A stretch of DNA of 64,000 nt from Anaerostipes rhamnosivorans (lineage in GTDB: Bacteria > Bacillota > Clostridia > Lachnospirales > Lachnospiraceae): NCBI RefSeq assembly GCF_005280655.1, contig NZ_CP040058.1, positions 1,836,001 to 1,900,000 of the forward strand, given 5' to 3'. The notes below the pieces were generated by a model. It saw only the letters and a list, made by a program, of their open reading frames with translations, was not told the DNA's origin and did no database searches. Positions 1-9,694 of this stretch are shown here, one piece after another (position 1 is the first letter of the stretch; each line of letters opens with the position of its first letter). Made by a program: the position numbers and the translations under genes.

Positions 1-208
1 GATAACCGGCCGGAGCATTGTGAAAAAGACTCTGGAACCGTTGTTCCTCCTGACGGCTTGCTTTCAGCTGTCTTTCCAGCTTCTCATTGTGTGCTCTGAG
101 CTTTTCATTTTTGGAAGCCAGCTGCTCAATGGATTGTTCTCCTTCTTTCTTTTGTACTTTTATTTCATTCAATTTTTCGGCTGTATGCTGATAACCCCGC
201 CTATTCAA
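1..208 (-). CDS. PAS-domain sensor protein, 5' part only
   Basis: Partial gene running off the left edge; about 69 N-terminal residues are visible. The start is a TTG at 208-206, preceded by a strong ribosome-binding site (AAGGGGGAG, 9 nt upstream). Residues 5-55 are charged and heptad-like (many Glu, Lys and Gln), reading as a coiled coil. They are followed by RFQSLFHNAPAGY, which resembles the first strand and helix of a PAS fold. The rest of the protein, possibly a histidine kinase, GGDEF or transcription-factor output module, lies outside the window. PAS is an inference from a short motif; the open frame, start site and promoter are seen directly. Confidence 0.6.
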   Translation of the reverse strand, partial: MNRRGYQHTAEKLNEIKVQKKEGEQSIEQLASKNEKLRAHNEKLERQLKASRQEEQRFQSLFHNAPAGY

Positions 209-279
209 AATAGAAAACTCCCCCTTGCGGTATGTTCAAGCTGTAAATTATTTCTATATGTATGATAGATACCAAGACT

Positions 280-308
280 ATTATATGTTTCCATATTTTA
301 AAATACAA
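280..308 (-). promoter_or_regulatory. sigma-A promoter of the PAS gene
   Basis: On the minus strand TTGTAT (308-303) and a consensus TATAAT (285-280) are separated by exactly 17 nt. The leader to the TTG start is about 65 nt. Confidence 0.6.
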
Positions 309-322
309 CATAATATTTGTAT

Positions 323-366
323 AAAAAAAAGTACGGAAAATTAAATAGACAATTTTCCATACTTTT
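323..366 (-). terminator. terminator of the polC cluster
   Basis: Sixteen-base arms 327-342 and 351-366 form an inverted repeat with one mismatch and an 8-nt loop. On the minus strand the hairpin is followed by a run of T. It lies 28 nt past the polC stop, the classic place for an intrinsic terminator. Confidence 0.85.
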
Positions 367-393
367 CGGGTACTTTCCCTCTTTTTTGACTAA

Positions 394-3300
394 TTATACA
401 AAACGAAAAGTCAACTGGTCGCTTTCTTCTAAATCCCCTAACAGCCCGAGCTCTTTCATCTTGTCCACGACGGCTTTCGGGGCCTTGGTCCGGTCGCGGA
501 AGTTTTCCATGGAAGTAAACGGCTCTCCCTTGGAGGCCTCCTCTGCTTCCTTGGCAGCCTTCTCCCCCATGCCGTCGATGGCAGAGTAAGGGGGCATGAT
601 CCTGCCGTCTATAATCTGGAAGTCTTTGGCCTTTGCACGGTAAATATCCAAAGGCATAAACTCAAATCCTCTGGCGTACATTTCATCGGCGATCTTCATT
701 TCTCTTAAAAGGTCCAGATCGGCATTTTTTACCTCGAATTTAGGTGTGTTCTGTATCTCTTTCATCCTAGTGTTCAGCTTTTCCTTGCCCATGCACATGT
801 CCTCATAGGAAAAGGACTTGGCGCGGATGCTGAAATATGCCGCATAATAAGCCAGAGGATGGAACACTTTAAACCAGGCGATCCGCCACGCCATCATGAC
901 ATAAGCAACGGCGTGGGCCTTCGGAAACATGTATTTGATCTGTTTACAGGACCAGATGTACCACTCGGGCACGTTTTGGGCTCTCATGGCCTCTTCCTGC
1001 TCCGGTTTCAGGCCTTTTCCCTTCCTCACACTCTCCATGATGGTAAAGGACAACGCTTCGTCAAGCCCCTGGTTGATCAGATAGACCATGATATCATCCC
1101 TTGTACAGATAGCTGTGGAAATGGCAGCCTCCCCTTCCTCGATCAATTTCTGGGCGTTGCCGAGCCACACGTCCGTTCCATGGGACAGCCCGGATATACG
1201 GACCAGGTCAGAGAAACTCTGAGGATTGGTATCCAGGAGCATCTGGATAACAAAGTCCGTTCCGAATTCAGGGATTCCAAGAGATCCAAGCTTTGTTCCT
1301 CCAATCTGGTCCGGAGTGATTCCCAGGACTTCTGTGCCATGGAACAGGGCCATGACGGATTCATCATCCAGCGGAATAGACTGGGCGTCAACGCCAGTCA
1401 GGTCCTCAAGCCTTCGGATCATGGACGGATCATCATGTCCCAGGATATCCAGCTTTAATAGATTAGAGTCAATGGAGTGGTACTCGTAATGGGTTGTGAT
1501 GATCGGAGAATTCACATCGTTGGCCGGACGCTGAACCGCGGTAAAATCATAGATCTCTTTGTCGTGGGGAACTACGATAATACCGCCAGGATGCTGTCCT
1601 GTGGTCCTCTTGACCCCAGTGCACCCTTTAGCCAGACGTTCAATCTCACATTTGCGTTTTGTGACCTCACGCTCCTCAAGATACTTTAACACATATCCAA
1701 ACGCGGTCTTCTCCGCAAGAGTTCCGATGGTCCCCGCCCGGTAAGCCTTTCCTTTGCCAAAAATGACCTCCACATAGGCATGGGCTTTGCTCTGGTATTC
1801 CCCAGAAAAGTTCAGGTCAATATCCGGTTCCTTGTCTCCCTTGAACCCAAGGAAGGTTTCAAACGGGATGTCATGCCCCTCCTTGTTCATCTTTGCTCCG
1901 CACTTAGGGCACACTGCATCCGGCATATCGCAGCCGGACATACCCATCTTTGAGTACTTCCTGACTGCATCTGAGTCAAAGTCCACATAGTAGCATTCAG
2001 GACAGATGTAATGGGCCGGGAGCGGGTTTACTTCCGTGATACCGGACATGGTTGCCGCCAGAGAAGAACCTACAGAACCCCTTGAGCCTACCAGATAGCC
2101 ATGGTCCAGGGAATCCCAAACCAGCTTTTGGGCGATGATATACATCACCGCATAGCCGTTTCCTATGATGGAATTCAGCTCTTTGTCAAGCCTGGTCGTT
2201 ACGATCTCCGGCAGATCTGGACCGTAGATATCGTGTGCTTTTTTATAACAGATATCCCTTAGATCCTGGTCTGAATTTTCAATGACCGGAGGACATTTGT
2301 CCGGATGAATCGGTGAAATATTTTCGATCAGGTCATTTATTTTATTGGGATTGGTTATGACAACCTCCCTGGCCTTGTCGCTGCCCAGATACTCAAACTC
2401 GCCTAGCATCTCCTCCGTTGTGCGGAAGTACAGGGGCGGCTGGCTGTCTGCATCCTTAAATCCCTTACCCGCCATGAGGATGGCGCGGTAGATGGAGTCA
2501 TCAGGGTCCATAAAATGGACATCACAGGTAGCCACCACAAGCTTGTGGAAGGTTTCCCCCAGTTCTACGATCTTGCGGTTGAAATTTCTGATATCCTCAA
2601 AGGAATTGACATTTTCATGCCGGGAGGATTCGATCATAAACTGATTGTTCCCCTCCGGCTGGATCTCCAGATAATCATAAAATTCAACGATTTTTGCGAT
2701 CTCTTCCTCTGAGCGCTGGTCCACGATGGCGCTGTAAAGCTCTCCGGCCTCACACGCCGAACCGATGATCAGTCCGTCCCTGTATTTGTTGATCAGGGAC
2801 TTGGGCATTCTCGGACGCCGGTTAAAGAAACGGACATGGGACTCTGAGACCAGACGGTTTAAGTTTACCCTTCCCGTATTATTCTTCACTAGGATGATCC
2901 CGTGATATGTACGTCCCTTTTTAATAAAATCTTCCGAGCTTGCCACAAATTCGTTCACCTGATCCAGGTTGAAGATCTCTTTTTCCTCCAGCATCTGTAT
3001 GAACTTGATGAAGATCTTTCCTGTTGCTGTCGCATCATCTACTGCCCGATGGTGGGTTTCCAGTTTAATATTTAAATTTTTGCAGAGGTTATCCAGCGTA
3101 AACTTAGCAAGATGCGTCATCAGACTTCTGGAAAGCCCCAGAGTGTCCACGATGGTGGGTTCAAAATTAAGACCCAGCCGCTTTGCGTTCTCATGGATGA
3201 ATCCGGTGTCAAACCCTGCGTTGTGGGCAACCAGGGAGGAATCACCACAAAACTCAAGAAATCTTGGCAGCACTTCCTCAATGGTATCCGCGTCCATTAC

Positions 3301-4821
3301 CATCTCATCCGTTATAGTAGTCAGCTGGGTGATCTTAAACGGAATTGGGATCTGGGGATTGATAAACTCGCTGAAGGTTTCTGTGATCTCTCCATCGACG
3401 ACCTTTACGGCCCCGATTTCGATGATACGGTCCGTCTGGCTGTTAAATCCTGTAGTCTCAATATCAAACACAACGTAGTCTGCGCGCAGAGACTGGCCCT
3501 TGGACCGGATTGCCAGATCCCCCAGATCATCCACAAAGTATGCCTCCACCCCGTAGATGATCTTAAACGGATCATCCTCCGGCAGCCTTAAGTCCTCATA
3601 GGCATGTCTTGCGATAGGAAAGGCCTGGAGAACACCGTGGTCGGTAATGGCAACCGCAGGATGCCCCCACTCGTAGGCCCGGTTTACGATGTCATGTATC
3701 TGAACCACGCTGTCATTGTCACTCATAACCGTATGCAGATGAAGCTCCACTCTCTTGTCCAGAGAATGATCCTGCCGTTTTTCCCTGAAATCAGAGATGG
3801 CCTTGATGCCCACCACAGATCCCAATGAGATCTCACGGTCAAATTTATCATACATGGCCACCGCTTTTACCCGGTAGAATCCTCCCTTTTTCAGGTCTGT
3901 GAGCACTTCCGGCAGCTGCTCATTGCGCACAAAGATCTTGCAGGAGATGGTGTCTGTAAAATCCGTGATATGGAAAATGATGATGGTCTTTTCGTTCCGT
4001 ATTTCCCTTGTATCCAGATTTATGATCTGTCCGTGGACGACCACTTCCCCGATCTCGTCAAATATATCTTTGATCTCCATCAGATCGCCCTCACAGTTAC
4101 GACCGTAAAGCAGCGTCGGATCATCCTTAAACTTTGGCTTACGCTTAAACTTGGAATCATAAGAGAATGAGGATTCTTTTTTCTTTTTTCTGGCCTTCTT
4201 CTCTTCATCCTGTTCTTTGCTGAGCAGGTCCGCATGTTCTACGATACCCTCGATCTCCTTCTGGAGTTTGTACTGGCTTTCCTTTTTCAGAGACCGGTCC
4301 TTTGTCTTGGAAAAATCGAAACCGACCTTGATATCCATGCCAAATTTGTGACGCAGGGCTGACTCAAAATACTCCTTGATCTCCTCGGCTTTGCTCTTGT
4401 TCACAAAGGTATTTTCAAATATAAAGGTGACCACGTTGCCGTCGATGGAATAATCCCCTTTTCTGACCACATTAAAAATAACCTCCCCTTTGCCTTTTAA
4501 CTCAAAGAGGAAGCTCTTCATATAATGTTCAAATAAATACTCCAGGTCATACTGTGCCGAAAGCTGGAAATATTCCTGAAAGCGGATCTTGACATACCGC
4601 TTTGAGAAAAGCTGCTCTCTGATCTGCTGTTCCATACGCCATGTATCGATCCTTGGGATCAGATGGTCGCTTGTAAAAGAGATCATAAGCGTATTTTCCG
4701 ACTTTTTGAACACAACCTGGCGGATGCAGACAGTACAAAACAACTCTTCTACATCCTTTGATACCTTCAGGTCCGGAAAGACCTGGAAAAATTCTTTGGT
4801 ATTTTCTTTAACGGCCTGCAT
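394..4821 (-). CDS. polC: DNA polymerase III alpha subunit, PolC type
   Basis: Replicative DNA polymerase of low-GC Gram-positives, carrying polymerase and 3'-5' proofreading activity in one chain of 1475 aa, close to the usual 1430-1470. In order: an N-terminal domain with an OB fold near 230-330, a PHP domain starting about residue 357 (ELHLHTVMSDND), a DEDD exonuclease inserted in the PHP domain from about 451 (FDIETTG), a CxxC...CxxC zinc module near 940-975, and the polymerase catalytic motif PDIDLNFSGEY near residue 1000. An upstream ATG at 4848 lies inside ispG. The ATG at 4821 begins one base after the ispG stop with GGGGTG in front of it and is the better start. The gene is last in the cluster and followed by a terminator. 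Confidence 0.97.
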   Translation of the reverse strand: MQAVKENTKEFFQVFPDLKVSKDVEELFCTVCIRQVVFKKSENTLMISFTSDHLIPRIDTWRMEQQIREQLFSKRYVKIRFQEYFQLSAQYDLEYLFEHYMKSFLFELKGKGEVIFNVVRKGDYSIDGNVVTFIFENTFVNKSKAEEIKEYFESALRHKFGMDIKVGFDFSKTKDRSLKKESQYKLQKEIEGIVEHADLLSKEQDEEKKARKKKKESSFSYDSKFKRKPKFKDDPTLLYGRNCEGDLMEIKDIFDEIGEVVVHGQIINLDTREIRNEKTIIIFHITDFTDTISCKIFVRNEQLPEVLTDLKKGGFYRVKAVAMYDKFDREISLGSVVGIKAISDFREKRQDHSLDKRVELHLHTVMSDNDSVVQIHDIVNRAYEWGHPAVAITDHGVLQAFPIARHAYEDLRLPEDDPFKIIYGVEAYFVDDLGDLAIRSKGQSLRADYVVFDIETTGFNSQTDRIIEIGAVKVVDGEITETFSEFINPQIPIPFKITQLTTITDEMVMDADTIEEVLPRFLEFCGDSSLVAHNAGFDTGFIHENAKRLGLNFEPTIVDTLGLSRSLMTHLAKFTLDNLCKNLNIKLETHHRAVDDATATGKIFIKFIQMLEEKEIFNLDQVNEFVASSEDFIKKGRTYHGIILVKNNTGRVNLNRLVSESHVRFFNRRPRMPKSLINKYRDGLIIGSACEAGELYSAIVDQRSEEEIAKIVEFYDYLEIQPEGNNQFMIESSRHENVNSFEDIRNFNRKIVELGETFHKLVVATCDVHFMDPDDSIYRAILMAGKGFKDADSQPPLYFRTTEEMLGEFEYLGSDKAREVVITNPNKINDLIENISPIHPDKCPPVIENSDQDLRDICYKKAHDIYGPDLPEIVTTRLDKELNSIIGNGYAVMYIIAQKLVWDSLDHGYLVGSRGSVGSSLAATMSGITEVNPLPAHYICPECYYVDFDSDAVRKYSKMGMSGCDMPDAVCPKCGAKMNKEGHDIPFETFLGFKGDKEPDIDLNFSGEYQSKAHAYVEVIFGKGKAYRAGTIGTLAEKTAFGYVLKYLEEREVTKRKCEIERLAKGCTGVKRTTGQHPGGIIVVPHDKEIYDFTAVQRPANDVNSPIITTHYEYHSIDSNLLKLDILGHDDPSMIRRLEDLTGVDAQSIPLDDESVMALFHGTEVLGITPDQIGGTKLGSLGIPEFGTDFVIQMLLDTNPQSFSDLVRISGLSHGTDVWLGNAQKLIEEGEAAISTAICTRDDIMVYLINQGLDEALSFTIMESVRKGKGLKPEQEEAMRAQNVPEWYIWSCKQIKYMFPKAHAVAYVMMAWRIAWFKVFHPLAYYAAYFSIRAKSFSYEDMCMGKEKLNTRMKEIQNTPKFEVKNADLDLLREMKIADEMYARGFEFMPLDIYRAKAKDFQIIDGRIMPPYSAIDGMGEKAAKEAEEASKGEPFTSMENFRDRTKAPKAVVDKMKELGLLGDLEESDQLTFRFV

Positions 4822-4822
4822 C

Positions 4823-5884
4823 TTATTCACCCCAATGCTCCAATTCATATCGAAGGGTATTTAATAGCTCTTCTTCCGGAACTTTGCGGATGACCTGTCC
4901 TTTTTTCATCAGAAGCCCTTCTTTGATGCCTCCGGCGATGCCGATATCTGCTTCTTTTGCCTCTCCAGGCCCGTTGACAACACAGCCCATGACCGCAACC
5001 TTGATATTTAAATGTTCAAAATCAGCAGCCATGGTCTCTACCTGTCCCGCAAGACTGATCAGATCAATGTTGGTCCTGCCGCAGGTCGGGCAGGAGACAA
5101 CCTCAATTCCACCGCTTCGCAGTCCCAGCGTCTTTAATATTAGTTTAGCACTGGCAATCTCATTGACCGGATCCCCGGTCAGGGATACACGGACTGTGTC
5201 GCCGAGCCCCTGATGGAGAATAATGCCCAGTCCCACCGCGGATTTGATATTTCCACTGTACACGGTTCCGGCTTCGGTGATCCCCACATGGAGAGGATAA
5301 TCAATCTGTTCGGCCACCAGCTCATAGGCTCTGGCGCACATGAGTACATCGGATGACTTAATGCTGACCACCAGATTATCGTAGTCAAAGGCCTCGATCA
5401 TACGGACCTTATCCACGGCACTCTCCACCAGGCCTTCTGCGGTGACACCGTGATATTTTTCCACCAGCTCTTTTTCCAGGGAACCACTGTTGACTCCCAC
5501 CCGGATCGGGATGCTCCGTTCCCTGGCCTTGTCAATGACCGCGCGGATGTTGCCTTCTCCTCCGATATTGCCTGGATTAATCCGGATCTTGTCTGCACCG
5601 TGTTCCATGGCCGCAATGGCCAATCTATAGTTAAAATGGATATCGGCAACCAGAGGGATATGAATCTTTTCCTTGATCCTGCCCAGGGCTTCTGCTGCCT
5701 CCGGAGTCGGCACCGTACATCTCACAATGTCGCATCCTGCCTTCTCAAGGCTTAAGATCTGCGCTATGGTAGCATTAACGTCTTCCGTCTTTGTATTGGT
5801 CATAGACTGGATCAGAACCGGATTGCCGCCTCCGATCTTCCGGTTTCCGATCTGGATGACTCTTGTATTCTCTCTCGTAACCAT
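4823..5884 (-). CDS. ispG: 4-hydroxy-3-methylbut-2-enyl diphosphate synthase (flavodoxin)
   Basis: Penultimate enzyme of the MEP isoprenoid pathway: reductive ring opening of ME-cPP to HMBPP on a [4Fe-4S] cluster. It has 353 aa, the usual bacterial length. The TIM-barrel part carries the conserved RINPGNIGG (101-109). The cluster ligands are visible as CPTC (C265, C268) and GCVVNGPGE (C301), with the final Glu at 308. The start ATG has AAAGGAGT upstream. It lies between rseP and polC and shares a cluster with dxr, another MEP gene, with gaps of a few bases, so co-transcription is very likely. Confidence 0.97.
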   Translation of the reverse strand: MVTRENTRVIQIGNRKIGGGNPVLIQSMTNTKTEDVNATIAQILSLEKAGCDIVRCTVPTPEAAEALGRIKEKIHIPLVADIHFNYRLAIAAMEHGADKIRINPGNIGGEGNIRAVIDKARERSIPIRVGVNSGSLEKELVEKYHGVTAEGLVESAVDKVRMIEAFDYDNLVVSIKSSDVLMCARAYELVAEQIDYPLHVGITEAGTVYSGNIKSAVGLGIILHQGLGDTVRVSLTGDPVNEIASAKLILKTLGLRSGGIEVVSCPTCGRTNIDLISLAGQVETMAADFEHLNIKVAVMGCVVNGPGEAKEADIGIAGGIKEGLLMKKGQVIRKVPEEELLNTLRYELEHWGE

Positions 5885-5896
5885 ACTGAGACTCCT

Positions 5897-6928
5897 TTAC
5901 AACATAATCTTATAAATATCCTGAAACATGACAAAAATCATAAGGCCCAGCAGCAGAAACAGACCGACCGTGTGAATCGTGGCCTCTACATTTCTGGAAA
6001 CCGGCTTTTTCCTAATAGCTTCTATGATGAGAAAACATAATCTTCCTCCGTCCAAAGCCGGCAGCGGAAGCAGGTTCATAACACCCAGGTTCGCGCTGAT
6101 CAAAACCGCAATGCTCAGCATCGTGGAGAGCAGGACGATAAAGCCGTGAGTGGCAGCCTGGTTATACGTATCCCCAACCTGTTTGACAATGCCTACCGGA
6201 CCTGAGAGATCCTTTAAGGTCAGCTGGCCTGTGACCAATTTCACAACACTCTTTACTGTTACCCGGATCTGGAATCCCACCTCGTGAAATCCATACTCTA
6301 TGGTCTTAAGGGGATTTAATTTCTGGTAGCCCTCCCACTGGATCCCGATCATATATCTTTTGGCATCTTTATTGTACTGTGGTGTCACAGACAAGTCTCT
6401 TTCTTGTCCATCCCGTCTTACCGTGATCGGCACCTGGCCTCCCTTGTAATCCAGAATAAAATAATAGGACAACTCCCTGTTGTTGTAAATCCTCTTGCCA
6501 TTTACCTTCACCACCTGGTCTCCGGACTTAATCCCGGATTCCAATGCCGGTGAATTTTCAGTCACTTTGGCTACATTGGGCAAATCCGCTCCTGATATAC
6601 CAACCATAATGACCGCAAGGATCAGGGCAAAGATAAAGTTAAAGAATGGGCCGGCAAAGATAACCGCCATTCTGGCCCATACGGATTTGTTCCCGAATGC
6701 GTCTGCCTCCGGCCGGTCCTCGTCCTCTCCCATCATACATGCCCCTCCGAACGGGAGCAGCTTAATAGAATAATAGGTTTCCCCTACCTGTTTCCCAAAT
6801 AAGGTGGGACCAAGGCCGATACAGAATTCGTCCACACGGATGCCGTTCTTTTTTGCCACGGAAAAGTGTCCCAGCTCATGTACAATGATAATAATACCAA
6901 AGATTAAGATTGCAATAACAATATTCAA
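5897..6928 (-). CDS. rseP: site-2 intramembrane metalloprotease RseP
   Basis: Membrane zinc protease that cuts anti-sigma factors and signal-peptide remnants inside the bilayer. It has 343 aa. The zinc site HELGH is at H17-H21 in the first membrane helix, a second helix follows near 90-110, a PDZ domain lies at about 115-195 (ESGIKSGDQVVKVNGK), and the third zinc ligand is in LPALDGGR near 290. The start is TTG at 6928, four bases after the dxr stop, with AGCAGG upstream; no ATG fits better because the HELGH helix begins here. It lies in the usual Gram-positive order uppS-cdsA-dxr-rseP-ispG-polC. Confidence 0.95.
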   Translation of the reverse strand: MNIVIAILIFGIIIIVHELGHFSVAKKNGIRVDEFCIGLGPTLFGKQVGETYYSIKLLPFGGACMMGEDEDRPEADAFGNKSVWARMAVIFAGPFFNFIFALILAVIMVGISGADLPNVAKVTENSPALESGIKSGDQVVKVNGKRIYNNRELSYYFILDYKGGQVPITVRRDGQERDLSVTPQYNKDAKRYMIGIQWEGYQKLNPLKTIEYGFHEVGFQIRVTVKSVVKLVTGQLTLKDLSGPVGIVKQVGDTYNQAATHGFIVLLSTMLSIAVLISANLGVMNLLPLPALDGGRLCFLIIEAIRKKPVSRNVEATIHTVGLFLLLGLMIFVMFQDIYKIML

Positions 6929-6932
6929 GTAA

Positions 6933-8072
6933 TTACCTGCTTTCTATGAATTCATATACCCATTGCTCTGTTTCCAGTACCTCCTCAAGGGATGGATTCT
7001 CTATCACATGATGTGCATTCATCGCATCTTCAATCAGCTGATATATCTCAAGAAATGATATCTCTTCCTGTAAAAACAATGCTACAGCCTTTTCATTTGC
7101 AGCGTTCAGCACAGTCGGCATAGAACCTCCGGTCCGTCCTGCATCATATGCAAAAGAAAGCCCTTTTAGAACATCCGTGGGCGGCTCTTCAAAAGAAATA
7201 CTTCCCAATGCGGCAAAATCTAAACGTTCTCCCGGAAGAAATCTGCGCTCCGGATAAAATAAAGCGTACTGGATCGGAAGCTTCATGTCCGGAGTACCCA
7301 GCTGGGCTTTGACCCCTCCGTCCTTGAACTGCACCATGGAATGGATGATACTCTGTGGCTGGACCACCACTTTGATCTGTTCAAAGTCCACCCCGAACAG
7401 CCAGCGGGCCTCAATCACTTCCAGTCCCTTGTTGACCAGAGTAGCCGAATCTATGGTGATCTTTTTTCCCATAGACCAGTTTGGGTGTTTTAAAGCATCT
7501 TCTAGTGTAACTGCCGTAAGTTCCTTTTGTGTCTTCTTACGAAACGGTCCCCCGGATGCGGTGATGATCAGGGAATCCACTTCTTTTGCGTCCTCTCCCT
7601 GAAGACACTGGAAGATGGCGGAATGTTCGCTGTCCACCGGCAAAATAGAAACTCCGTATTGCTCCGCCATCGGCATGATCAGATGCCCTGCAGTCACCAG
7701 GGTCTCTTTGTTGGCAAGGGCAATATCCTTTTTTGCCTGGATAGCGGCAATGGTAGGCCTGATGCCAATCATACCCACCACCGCAGTGACAACCAGGGAA
7801 CAGGAGGGTTCCACAGCCGCCTCCACCAGTCCTTCTGGACCGGAGAATACCTTTACATCCAGATCGCTGACACGCAGACGCAGTTCATCTGCACTCTGCC
7901 TGTCATATAGTACCGCAATGCGCGGATGAAACTCCCTGATCTGCTGTTCCAGCAACGTTACGTTGCTTCCGGCTGCCAAAGCCGTCACCGCGAGATCCTC
8001 ATTTGCCCGTACAAGCTCTAGCGTCTGGGTACCTATGGACCCGGTAGAGCCAATGATGGAAATAAACTTCAC
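6933..8072 (-). CDS. dxr: 1-deoxy-D-xylulose-5-phosphate reductoisomerase
   Basis: First committed MEP-pathway enzyme, converting DXP to MEP with NADPH and a divalent metal. It has 379 aa, the normal size. Visible are the Rossmann motif GSTGSIGTQTL (8-18), the active-site SGGPFR and the HPNWSMGKKITIDSATLVNKG region characteristic of Dxr. The start is GTG at 8072, whose first base is the last base of the cdsA TAG stop, so the two genes are translationally coupled. It is clustered with ispG, from the same pathway. Confidence 0.97.
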   Translation of the reverse strand: MKFISIIGSTGSIGTQTLELVRANEDLAVTALAAGSNVTLLEQQIREFHPRIAVLYDRQSADELRLRVSDLDVKVFSGPEGLVEAAVEPSCSLVVTAVVGMIGIRPTIAAIQAKKDIALANKETLVTAGHLIMPMAEQYGVSILPVDSEHSAIFQCLQGEDAKEVDSLIITASGGPFRKKTQKELTAVTLEDALKHPNWSMGKKITIDSATLVNKGLEVIEARWLFGVDFEQIKVVVQPQSIIHSMVQFKDGGVKAQLGTPDMKLPIQYALFYPERRFLPGERLDFAALGSISFEEPPTDVLKGLSFAYDAGRTGGSMPTVLNAANEKAVALFLQEEISFLEIYQLIEDAMNAHHVIENPSLEEVLETEQWVYEFIESR

Positions 8073-8884
8073 TACATTGTGCCTCCTGAGATCATCATTG
8101 TCAGATAATAAATAACCGGAGCAATCAATATGATGCTGTCAAACCGGTCTAAAATACCGCCGTGTCCCGGAATCAGAGTCCCAAAATCCTTGATCTTGGA
8201 ATCCCTTTTGATAGCGGACGCAGCCAGATCGCCGATGACAGAGATCGCAGCTCCGACACCGCAGATGATACCAAACATCATCATCGGATTAAAATTGAAG
8301 CGGATCTTTGTCTTCAGATAAATGCCGTAAGCGGCTCCTAAAATAACAGCGCCCACAATACCGCCGATCAGTCCCTCAATACTCTTCTTAGGACTTAATT
8401 CCGGCGTCATCTTATGCTTTCCGATCAGCATGCCGGTGCAGTAGGCAAGAGTGTCATTTCCCCATGCGGCAAGGAACAGAAGTACAATAAATTCTCCTCC
8501 GTTTTGTCCTACACGCAGCTGATAAATATAAGAAAGCATAACGCTTACATAGACAAATCCAAAAAAGCAGGCCATAACCTGGTTCATGTGGTATTTCGGA
8601 AAACGGATCACATAACATCCCAATAGAAAAATCATAAATAAAATGATAATGGATGTAGACCATTGTCCCAGATCAAAAAATAATGCTGCGTAGTAAAGAA
8701 TCGTTCCCGTATATCCCAGGACTGCAAGAGATGACTTTTCGATCTGAAAAATTTTTAGGATCTCATTGTAGCCGATCAATGCCACGATCGCCGTTAAAAA
8801 TAAAGTTACTATTCCTCCAAGGTAAAGCCCAAGGACAGTGACTGCTACCAAAGCAATTCCGCTGATAAGTCTCTGTTTAAACAT
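8072..8884 (-). CDS. cdsA: phosphatidate cytidylyltransferase (CDP-diglyceride synthase)
   Basis: Integral membrane enzyme making CDP-diacylglycerol from CTP and phosphatidic acid for phospholipid synthesis. It has 270 aa with about seven or eight hydrophobic helices. The C-terminal family signature is visible: SPKKSIEGLIGG, then SVIGDLAASAIKRDSKIKDFG and PGHGGILDRFDS. A longer frame reaches 8932 inside uppS. The ATG at 8884 (MFKQRLISG) is preferred because the GGAGG lies 11 nt in front and the first membrane helix follows at once. The gene begins four bases after the uppS stop. Confidence 0.95.
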   Translation of the reverse strand: MFKQRLISGIALVAVTVLGLYLGGIVTLFLTAIVALIGYNEILKIFQIEKSSLAVLGYTGTILYYAALFFDLGQWSTSIIILFMIFLLGCYVIRFPKYHMNQVMACFFGFVYVSVMLSYIYQLRVGQNGGEFIVLLFLAAWGNDTLAYCTGMLIGKHKMTPELSPKKSIEGLIGGIVGAVILGAAYGIYLKTKIRFNFNPMMMFGIICGVGAAISVIGDLAASAIKRDSKIKDFGTLIPGHGGILDRFDSIILIAPVIYYLTMMISGGTM

Positions 8885-8888
8885 AAGT

Positions 8889-9596
8889 CTATATTCCTCC
8901 AAATCTCCGTTCTCTTCCGTTGTAGTACTCAACAGCCTTTTTCAGTTCTTTTTTGTTAAAATCAGGCCAGAGCACATCGGTAAAATAAAACTCTGTGTAG
9001 GCCAGCTGCCAAAGCATGAAATTCGACAACCTCTGCTCCCCGCTGGTACGGATCATCAAATCTGGTTCCGGAATTCCTTTGGTGTCCAGATATCCCGCAA
9101 ACACTTCCTCTGTGATCCCTTCTTTTTTTAACGTTCCGGAAAGAAGGTCATCTGCCATCCTCTTCATAGCCCGGATCATCTCATCCCGGCTGCCATAGTT
9201 TAAGGCAATGGTAAAATTAATGCCTGTGTTGTCTTTGGATGCCTCCTCCAGCTGTGCGATCTTTTCGCGGAGATCATCAGTCAGCCCGGTCACATCGCCG
9301 ATGACCCGGACCCTCATATTATTCTTATTTGCTCTTTTGATACAGGTCTTTAAATAATCTCTCAAGAGCTTCATCAAGGCATCCACCTCATCCTTCGGAC
9401 GCTTCCAGTTCTCTGTGGAAAAAGCATAGACCGTCAGATATTTGATTCCCATATCATATGCGTCCTCGATGATCCTCTCCACAGTCTTGCTGCCCTGCGC
9501 ATGCCCCATATTCCGGGGAAGAAATCTCTTTTTTGCCCATCTCCCATTGCCGTCCAGAATGATCGCCACATGCTCCGGCACCCTCATTGACTCCAT
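8889..9596 (-). CDS. uppS: isoprenyl transferase (undecaprenyl diphosphate synthase)
   Basis: cis-Prenyltransferase that builds the C55 lipid carrier for peptidoglycan and wall polymers. It has 235 aa. Conserved region I, ILDGNGRWAKKR, holds the catalytic Asp near residue 14. RNMGHAQGSKT and the C-terminal EPDLMIRTSGEQRLSNFMLWQ, the isopentenyl-PP-binding region, are also present. The start ATG has GGAGG 7 nt upstream. It is the first gene after the frr terminator; no separate promoter was found, so it may depend on readthrough from pyrH-frr. Confidence 0.96.
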   Translation of the reverse strand: MESMRVPEHVAIILDGNGRWAKKRFLPRNMGHAQGSKTVERIIEDAYDMGIKYLTVYAFSTENWKRPKDEVDALMKLLRDYLKTCIKRANKNNMRVRVIGDVTGLTDDLREKIAQLEEASKDNTGINFTIALNYGSRDEMIRAMKRMADDLLSGTLKKEGITEEVFAGYLDTKGIPEPDLMIRTSGEQRLSNFMLWQLAYTEFYFTDVLWPDFNKKELKKAVEYYNGRERRFGGI

Positions 9597-9651
9597 AGAA
9601 CACCTCCGTTACATCCATTTACAAAGCGGACCAATCCGCCTCCACTCATTG

Positions 9652-9681
9652 AAAAAACAGGGCCGACTCAAGCCAGCCCTG
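9652..9681 (-). terminator. terminator between frr and uppS
   Basis: The minus strand forms a GC-rich hairpin with ten-base arms (9658-9667 and 9672-9681, one G-T pair) and a TCAA-type loop, followed by six T. It lies just after the frr stop and partly insulates pyrH-frr from uppS-polC. A second small hairpin (9631-9648) lies in the uppS leader. Confidence 0.75.
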
Positions 9682-9694
9682 CAGCTTATCTTTG

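Noticed and set aside
20-265. Plus-strand frame of 81 codons at the left end
   Set aside because: It is the shadow of the minus-strand PAS gene, which has a promoter, ribosome-binding site and coiled-coil/PAS-like product.
859-1458. Long plus-strand frame opposite polC
   Set aside because: Antisense shadow of a certain gene; no ribosome-binding site and no recognisable motif. The same holds for other long frames opposite ispG, dxr, atpA, hsdR and cobA-hemD.
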